Assembly: GCA_028697515.1 (NCBI GenBank)
Contig: JAQVEY010000053.1
Coordinates: forward strand, 1 to 10,223
Reading direction: 5' to 3'
DNA length: 10,223 bases
From: Bacteroidales bacterium
GTDB lineage: Bacteria; Bacteroidota; Bacteroidia; Bacteroidales; ML635J-15
Shown here one piece after another: positions 4,992-10,223 of this stretch (positions are counted from its first letter, which is position 1; every line of letters begins with the position of its first letter). Under the pieces are notes generated by a model. That model saw only the letters and a list, made by a program, of their open reading frames with translations, had not been told where the DNA came from and did not search any database. Position numbers and translations under genes: made by a program.

Positions 4992-6776
4992 ATGGAAAAA
5001 AATATTAACAAATATATAAAAGAGGCATTATCAACCCTGTATTCAACTGATACTACAAACCTTGTTATTCCTGTGGAAGTTACTCGCGAAGGTATTGAAG
5101 GTGATTTTACAGTTGTTGTTTATTCATTTACAAAATTCAGTAAAAAGAGTCCCGAATACACTGCAAAAGATTTAGGTGTTTTTATAAAATCAAAATTTGA
5201 AGACATTGCTTCATACAATATTATTAAAGGCTTTTTAAATATTCGTATGTCTCCAGAATATTGGATAAGCAGACTAAATCAGATAAGTTTGGAGACTAAA
5301 GTATTAAGTGATGACAGTCTGCTTAATCATACTATGCTTATTGAGTTTTCATCACCTAATACAAATAAACCTTTGCATTTGGGACATATTCGTAATAATC
5401 TTTTAGGAGATTCTATTTCCAGAATATGTGCTGCTGCAGGGATTAAAGTAATTAGGGTTAATTTAATCAATGATAGGGGTATTCATATATGTAAATCCAT
5501 GTTATCATGGATGAAGTGGGGTAAGAACAAGACACCTAAAGAAAAGGGCGTTAAAGGAGATAAATTTGTTGGCGATTTTTATGTTTTATTCGAGAAGAAT
5601 TATAAAATTCAAGTTGCAGAATTGATAAATTCAGGAAAGACAGAAGAAGAGGCTAAAACAGAAGCACCACTTGTTCTCGAAGCGCGTGAATTGTTAAAGA
5701 AATGGGAAGACGGAGATCCAAAAGTTTTAAAGATCTGGAATATGATGAATTCTTGGGTTTACGAGGGCTTTGAAGAAACATACAAGAGTCTGGGAATTTA
5801 TTTTGATAAAGTATATTATGAATCTCAAACCTATTTGCTGGGTAAAGATATTGTACTCAAAGGATTAAGTGAGGGTAAGTTTGTAAAGGATCCTGATTCT
5901 TCTATTTGGATTGATCTTACTGATGTGGGTATGGACAGGAAAATCCTTCTCAGAAGTGATGGCACAACAGTTTATATGACTCAGGATATTGGTACAGCCA
6001 TGCAAAGGTTTGACGATTTTGATCCTGATAAAATGGTATATGTTGTGGGTAATGAACAGGATTATCATTTTAAGGTTTTGAAAAACATTATTGCTTGTTT
6101 TAACTTAGAGAGAGCTCAGAAAATTGAGCATTTATCTTACGGTATGGTAGAATTACCGGAAGGCAAAATGAAATCGAGAGAAGGAACTGTTGTTGATGCC
6201 GATGATTTGATAGATGAAATGATAGAAACTGCTGCAAAAATTTCAGAAGAAAATGGTAAAATTCATGAACTCCCTGATGACGAAAAGCATAGAATCATTA
6301 AAATTATTGCCTTAGGAGCATTAAAATATTACATTCTTAAAGTTGATCCTAAAAAACAAATGGTATTTAATCCTAATGAATCAATAGATTTTAATGGAAA
6401 TACTGGTCCTTTTATTCAATATACTCATGCTCGAATTTGTTCTGTTTTGAGGAATGCCGAAAAAATGAAGATAAAGTTTAACGGTAAAGTTTCAGCTGAA
6501 ACAAATATGGTTGATCAGGAAATAGAACTAATTGCTTATCTGACTAGATATAATGATAGTCTTGTGGAGGCTGCTAAACAATATGATCCGGGCATAATTG
6601 CAAATTATGTTTATGGTTTAGTGAAAGAATATAATCAGTATTATCACGAATATTCTATTTTAAAAGAAACAGACTCAAAAATAATGCAGTTAAGACTATC
6701 ACTATCTAAAAATGTGGCTCAAGTAATTAAAAACGCCATGGATTTGCTGGGAATAGAAGTCCCTGAAGTTATGTAG
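4992..6776 (+). CDS. argS: Arginyl-tRNA synthetase
   Basis: This class I aminoacyl-tRNA synthetase charges tRNA-Arg with arginine in the cytoplasm. It is 594 residues, full length. Residues 1-90 form the N-terminal tRNA-recognition (Add-1) domain. The catalytic domain has EFSSPNTNKPLHLGHIRNN (118-136), whose HLGH at 129-132 is the HIGH signature, then RSDGTTVYMTQDIG (321-334) and GNEQDYHF (353-360). The second ATP signature is GKMKSREGTVV (391-401), a lysine-containing KMSKS-type loop. The C-terminal DALR anticodon-binding domain starts near GPFIQYTHARI (472-482) and ends LLGIEVPEVM. The start is accepted because the domain begins at once. Its last 8 bp overlap the 3' end of the converging acetyltransferase gene. 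Confidence 0.97.
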   Translation: MEKNINKYIKEALSTLYSTDTTNLVIPVEVTREGIEGDFTVVVYSFTKFSKKSPEYTAKDLGVFIKSKFEDIASYNIIKGFLNIRMSPEYWISRLNQISLETKVLSDDSLLNHTMLIEFSSPNTNKPLHLGHIRNNLLGDSISRICAAAGIKVIRVNLINDRGIHICKSMLSWMKWGKNKTPKEKGVKGDKFVGDFYVLFEKNYKIQVAELINSGKTEEEAKTEAPLVLEARELLKKWEDGDPKVLKIWNMMNSWVYEGFEETYKSLGIYFDKVYYESQTYLLGKDIVLKGLSEGKFVKDPDSSIWIDLTDVGMDRKILLRSDGTTVYMTQDIGTAMQRFDDFDPDKMVYVVGNEQDYHFKVLKNIIACFNLERAQKIEHLSYGMVELPEGKMKSREGTVVDADDLIDEMIETAAKISEENGKIHELPDDEKHRIIKIIALGALKYYILKVDPKKQMVFNPNESIDFNGNTGPFIQYTHARICSVLRNAEKMKIKFNGKVSAETNMVDQEIELIAYLTRYNDSLVEAAKQYDPGIIANYVYGLVKEYNQYYHEYSILKETDSKIMQLRLSLSKNVAQVIKNAMDLLGIEVPEVM

Positions 6777-7221
6777 ATATTGTTTTTTTTGTCATTATAA
6801 TTGCATCTGAACCATCTTCGTAATATGAGTTCTTTTTTCCCGTAATAATATACCCAAATTTCTGATATAGCTTTATTGCAGAATTATTATCTTCTCTTAC
6901 TTCTAAATGTATGTGAGTGAATTTATTTTTTAAAGCATAAGTATTTGTAAATTCCAATAATTGTGAGGCCAAGTTTAGCCCTCTTGACATTGGATGCACA
7001 GCTATTGAATATATCCTTAAACTTTTAGAATTCTTGCGGAACAGTAAAATAAGGTAGGCTCTGGCTATATCATCAACTTTTATTACTTTAAAGACAGCTT
7101 TTGCTTTAGAAAGTAAATAATTAAACTGTGATTTTGAGAATTTGTTGGAAGAAAAACTCAGGTTCTCAATTTCGAGAATATTTATAATATCTACTTTTTC
7201 AGCTGAATTTATTCGAAACAT
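6769..7221 (-). CDS. RimI-like GNAT N-acetyltransferase
   Basis: This 150-residue GNAT-fold acetyltransferase uses acetyl-CoA to acylate an amine, typically a protein or peptide N-terminus in the RimI group. SIAVHPMSRGLNLASQLLE (72-90) is the acetyl-CoA pyrophosphate loop. The usual R-x-x-G-x-G/A is altered to R80-G-L-N83-L-A85, asparagine replacing a conserved glycine. LEVREDNNSAIKLYQKFGY (106-124) is close to RimI; E107 and Y119 lie at the same 12-residue separation as the catalytic Glu and Tyr of Salmonella RimI. YYEDGSDAIIM (133-143) is the RimI-type ending. It follows the ATP-grasp ligase after 5 bp, so the two are surely co-transcribed. This points to a job on the ligase's product rather than on ribosomal protein S18, though a plain RimI role cannot be excluded. 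It overlaps argS tail-to-tail by 8 bp. Confidence 0.85.
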   Translation of the reverse strand: MFRINSAEKVDIINILEIENLSFSSNKFSKSQFNYLLSKAKAVFKVIKVDDIARAYLILLFRKNSKSLRIYSIAVHPMSRGLNLASQLLEFTNTYALKNKFTHIHLEVREDNNSAIKLYQKFGYIITGKKNSYYEDGSDAIIMTKKTIST

Positions 7222-7226
7222 AATAA

Positions 7227-8696
7227 CTATTTAATATGTTTTAATTCGAGTTCTCTAAGGAAAAAACTAAGTATTCTGTAATATAGTTCGTCACCAAGTA
7301 CGGCATCTTCAACTCCGTAATCTATATTTGGATTGTCGTTGATTTCGATAACATATGCCTTATTATTTATTAGCTTGAGGTCAACTCCATATAATCCTTT
7401 TCCGATAAAAGATGTGGCTTTAATGGCAGTTTTTAAAATGTTTTTAGGAACCTGATATATAGGTAGAGTTTCGAAATTACCACAACTTGTTTTTCCATTA
7501 TCCGCATGGCGATAAATTTGCCAGTGTCCTTTTGCCATGTAGTACTTACAAGCAAATAATGGCTCTCCATTAAGAATTCCTATCCTCCAATCGTAATCTG
7601 TCGGTATATATTCTTGTGCAAGTAGTATATCAGATTTATTAAACAAGTCATTTAGCGTAGTTTCCAACTCAGCCTGATTATTAATCTTTTTAATTCCATG
7701 TGAGAATGATCCGTCTGGTATTTTCAAAACAAATGGATTGCCCAAATGCAGACTAATTTCGTCAAAAGTATTAACATTTGACTTGAAAATCAATCTGTAT
7801 CTTGGTGCGGGGATTTTTTCTCTTAATAGTAATTCTGCAAGAAAAACCTTATTTGTACATCTTATTATAGACAAAGGGTCGTCAACTACCACCATATCAG
7901 CAAGTTTTGCCTTTTGAGATAAATGAAATGTTATATGGTTTAGTGAGGTGGTAGCTCTAATAAACAATGCATCGAATTCCATAAGACGTGTTATATCATC
8001 TTCTGTGATAAGTTCGGTGTGTATATTCATCTTTTTTGAGATGTCCAGAAATTTGTTTAAAGCTCTCTTATCGCTGGGTGGAAACTCTTCGTTAGGGTTA
8101 TGAAAAATACCGAGACTATATCTTGACGATTTGGGAGATTTAGGTATTCTCCATACTTTTTTATTAAAATTATCAAGAGCTTCTGCAAAGCAATTTTGTT
8201 CATCGTCGTTTAGTTCTTTTAGCGATAAGGACGAAATGGATTCTATCTGATTTTGGCTGTTAGTATTAAAGCATACTTTGAGCATGGGACTTGGGTAATT
8301 TTCAAAAATATATCTGGCAATTTTCTCTAAGCCTTTCTCTTTGCAGGTACCAAAAAATATATTAATTGACCAGGTTGGTGTTGTAATATTGTTTTTCTGT
8401 ATCCATTGATAGCAAATTTTATGAAGAGACTTATCCATTCTTACACCAGTTCCTGTTTCGAGACGATTTAAAGTTTCAACTCCAGGAATGACTTTGTGTC
8501 CACGTGCTTGAGCAAGAAGCGAACAATAATAACCTTCTGAATTATATGAAAAATTATTACTGAGGTTCATCACCAGATTAAGTTCATTACCGAAATATGG
8601 GTGCTTTAAGTACTCAGAAACAGTAAGTACACTTTTTGTTTCACAGAATGGTTTCCATTCGTTTAGGGTGTCGAGTAAAATTAAGACTTTACGCAT
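7227..8696 (-). CDS. RimK-family ATP-grasp ligase with RLAN-like N-terminal domain
   Basis: This 489-residue ligase is expected to join an amino acid (glutamate in RimK itself) to a carboxylate through an acyl-phosphate, using ATP. Residues 1-165 resemble the RLAN domain (RimK-like ATP-grasp N-terminal), with EGYYCSLLAQARGHKVIPG (54-72). Residues 190-275 form a pre-ATP-grasp region (RYSLGIFHNPNEEFPPSDK at 192-210, LFIRATTSLNH at 244-254). The ATP-grasp fold follows: N282-K283, PFVLKIPDGSFSHGIKK (321-337) with K325 and the glycine-rich loop, QEYIPTDYDWRIGI (361-374), and the metal-binding D439, E451 and N453 in YGVDLKL and VIEINDNPN. The active site looks intact. Its downstream partner is the GNAT gene 5 bp away. 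I recall RLAN/ATP-grasp genes beside GNAT or GNAT-C39 peptidase genes in other bacteria, taken as peptide-modification systems. The substrate here is unknown. Confidence 0.88.
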   Translation of the reverse strand: MRKVLILLDTLNEWKPFCETKSVLTVSEYLKHPYFGNELNLVMNLSNNFSYNSEGYYCSLLAQARGHKVIPGVETLNRLETGTGVRMDKSLHKICYQWIQKNNITTPTWSINIFFGTCKEKGLEKIARYIFENYPSPMLKVCFNTNSQNQIESISSLSLKELNDDEQNCFAEALDNFNKKVWRIPKSPKSSRYSLGIFHNPNEEFPPSDKRALNKFLDISKKMNIHTELITEDDITRLMEFDALFIRATTSLNHITFHLSQKAKLADMVVVDDPLSIIRCTNKVFLAELLLREKIPAPRYRLIFKSNVNTFDEISLHLGNPFVLKIPDGSFSHGIKKINNQAELETTLNDLFNKSDILLAQEYIPTDYDWRIGILNGEPLFACKYYMAKGHWQIYRHADNGKTSCGNFETLPIYQVPKNILKTAIKATSFIGKGLYGVDLKLINNKAYVIEINDNPNIDYGVEDAVLGDELYYRILSFFLRELELKHIK

Positions 8697-8864
8697 AAAA
8701 GTATTTTATTAAGCGAAATTATTAATTATATTTTACAAATACATGCAATATTATTAATTTATATTGTTAATTGTTAAATCTGTAACAAATTCATAGATTA
8801 TTTTTGGAATATCTTTGTTTTTGCTGTGAAGTAGTGACTTTATTTAATAATTTAGAATGATATT
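8697..8864. other. Intergenic leader of the ligase-GNAT operon
   Basis: These 168 AT-rich bases separate the beta-CASP gene from the ligase, enough for a separate promoter. On the minus strand TGTATTTG, one mismatch from TAnnTTTG, lies roughly 35 bases before the ligase ATG; no spaced -33 element is clear. A small hairpin, TTGTTA (8771-8776) with TAACAA (8783-8788), and another across the beta-CASP stop codon (8853-8858 with 8862-8867) are weak and lack poly-U tails. No gene is seen. Confidence 0.35.
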
Positions 8865-10223
8865 CTATAAAATAAATTTATCTAGTCGAGCAGGAATTTC
8901 AATGTTTTTAAATCCTTTCTGTAATAGGTATTTTTTATAGTGTTCAGCAGCAGATAAATCTCCATGCACAAGATATATTCCTTGCAATAGCTCTTTATCT
9001 TGACAATCAAGAAATTCAGCCATCTCGGCATAATCACCGTGTCCGCTGAATGATTCTAATCTTCTAATATCTGCTTTAATAAAATGCTCTTGACCAAATA
9101 TTGAAATTTTCGCATCACCTTGTTGCAACCTAGCACCTAAAGTAGTTGGAGCACAATATCCAACAAATAAAATTGTATTCCTAGGATCATCAATGCTGTT
9201 CGCAATATGGTGTTTTACACGACCTGCTTCTGCCATTCCCGATGCAGAAATGATAACACAAGGCTTTTTTGTCTTGTTGAGCTTTTTAGATTCATTAACG
9301 TTCTTAATATAATGTAATTGATCAAAGCCAAAAGGGTCAGAATCTGTCTTCATTACCTCAATAACCTCCTTATTGTAACATTCTGGATGAAGCCTAAATA
9401 CTTCGGTAACATTTACTGATAGTGGACTATCAACATAAATATCAATTTTTGGAAGCTTCCCTTCATTAAACCAGTTGTTTAATATATGCACGATTTCTTG
9501 TGTACGCCCTACGCTAAATGAAGGAATAATCAGTTTTCCACCTTTTGTTACGCAAGTTTGTTTGACAATATCAAGTAAAGCAAATTCTGATTCGTGATTT
9601 GGATTGTGAATTCTGTCCCCATAAGTACTTTCGGTTATTAATATGTCAGCCTGAGGAAATTGAGCGGGAGGTTTAATGATTCTGTTGTAAGGTCTTCCGA
9701 TATCTCCAGTATAAGCTATATTTTTTATTCTTCCATTTTCGCGGATACTCAAATTTACTACTGCTCCACCCAACATATGACCACTATTTGTAAACTTTAC
9801 AGTAATATTATCGTCTATGTTGAATTTTCGGTCAATAGATACTCCAATAAAAAGCTTCATAGCTTTCACAGCATCTTCACTGGTATATATAGGTTTAACG
9901 AGCGGTAAACCTTTTTTTGCAAGTTTCTTATTGTACCATTTATTATCATGTTCTTGAATAAATCCGGAATCTGCTAGCATCAATGAACATAAATTACGAG
10001 TTGCGTCAGTGCATATTACAGAGCCTTCAAATCCTAATGTATATAAATAGGGGATAAGCCCTGAATGGTCGATATGTGCATGTGATAAAATTATATGGTC
10101 TATTTCTTTTGGTTCGAAACCAAGATTTCGATTTGCACTGTCGGTTTCCTTACCTTTACCCTGAAACATTCCGCAGTCAAGTAATATCTTTTTGCCCGAT
10201 TCGGTTGTTATTAAATGCTTGCT
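8865..10223 (-). CDS. Beta-CASP metallo-beta-lactamase ribonuclease-like protein, 5' end outside window
   Basis: This protein belongs to the zinc-dependent beta-CASP nuclease family (CPSF73/YSH1-like), close in layout to Thermus TTHA0252, so it likely cleaves RNA in the cytoplasm. The first visible ATG (10169) is not the true start. The frame is open to the window edge and its 18 upstream codons encode SKHLITTESGKKILLDCG, the expected first strands with the motif 1 aspartate. About 10-15 N-terminal residues are missing. Numbering from the 10169 methionine: HAHIDH (30-35) binds zinc; H131 in SGHMLGG and D156 in TGDIGRP are further metal ligands; E180 in ITESTYGDR is beta-CASP motif A; ASGMAEAGRVKHH (309-321), GYCAPTTLGARLQQG (337-351), SFSGHGDY (373-380) and VHGD (401-404) complete the family pattern. 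It is probably catalytically active. It precedes the ligase by 168 bp on the same strand; no functional link is evident. Confidence 0.93.
   Translation of the reverse strand, partial: SKHLITTESGKKILLDCGMFQGKGKETDSANRNLGFEPKEIDHIILSHAHIDHSGLIPYLYTLGFEGSVICTDATRNLCSLMLADSGFIQEHDNKWYNKKLAKKGLPLVKPIYTSEDAVKAMKLFIGVSIDRKFNIDDNITVKFTNSGHMLGGAVVNLSIRENGRIKNIAYTGDIGRPYNRIIKPPAQFPQADILITESTYGDRIHNPNHESEFALLDIVKQTCVTKGGKLIIPSFSVGRTQEIVHILNNWFNEGKLPKIDIYVDSPLSVNVTEVFRLHPECYNKEVIEVMKTDSDPFGFDQLHYIKNVNESKKLNKTKKPCVIISASGMAEAGRVKHHIANSIDDPRNTILFVGYCAPTTLGARLQQGDAKISIFGQEHFIKADIRRLESFSGHGDYAEMAEFLDCQDKELLQGIYLVHGDLSAAEHYKKYLLQKGFKNIEIPARLDKFIL

Noticed and set aside
8810..8817. Perfect plus-strand TATCTTTG (-7 element)
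   Set aside because: Both flanking genes are on the minus strand and no spaced -33 TTTG is present. It could drive an antisense RNA into the beta-CASP gene, but a single 8-base match is too weak to call.
8865..10223. Beta-CASP protein as part of the ligase-GNAT system
   Set aside because: Same strand, but separated by 168 bp and belonging to a family I take to be widespread RNA-processing enzymes; nothing in the sequence ties it to the pair.

Overview
This AT-rich window is a piece of a Bacteroidota chromosome. The evidence is a secreted protein with a C-terminal type IX secretion (T9SS) sorting domain, A/T-rich gene leaders without Shine-Dalgarno sequences, a few matches to the Bacteroidota -7 element TAnnTTTG, and short dispersed repeats around a GAGCGCAGCGAGAAATC core, which I recall as common in genomes of this phylum. 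I cannot assign a genus.

Layout, left to right. Bases 1-414 are non-coding and packed with short repeats. A minus-strand gene (415-2172) encodes a secreted beta-helix protein with a T9SS tail. Bases 2173-2841 are a second repeat-bearing gap with a possible 51-codon ORF (2320-2475) bounded by a 12-bp inverted repeat. A plus-strand run of four genes follows: a stand-alone DsbD-alpha-like redox domain (2842-3294), thioredoxin reductase trxB (3324-4253), endonuclease III nth (4304-4951) and arginyl-tRNA synthetase argS (4992-6776). Converging on argS is a tight minus-strand pair: a RimK-type ATP-grasp ligase with an RLAN-like N-terminus (7227-8696), then a RimI-like GNAT acetyltransferase (6769-7221) 5 bp downstream. 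At the right edge is a minus-strand beta-CASP metallo-beta-lactamase ribonuclease-like gene (8865 to beyond 10223). Its 5' end is cut by the window: the reading frame stays open upstream of the first visible ATG and carries expected family sequence.

How the genes fit together. trxB plus the DsbD-alpha-like protein suggests envelope thiol chemistry fed by cytoplasmic reductant, but the membrane shuttle that would join them is not here. nth and argS are housekeeping genes. The RLAN/ATP-grasp plus GNAT pair is the most intriguing unit: both families act on amino acids or peptides, and the substrate is unknown. The T9SS gene sits between two same-orientation copies of a composite repeat (GC-rich hairpin, then GAGAAATC arm, then GATTTCTC arm), which raises the possibility of a repeat-bounded accessory segment. 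I see no RNA genes, CRISPR array, transposase or phage genes.
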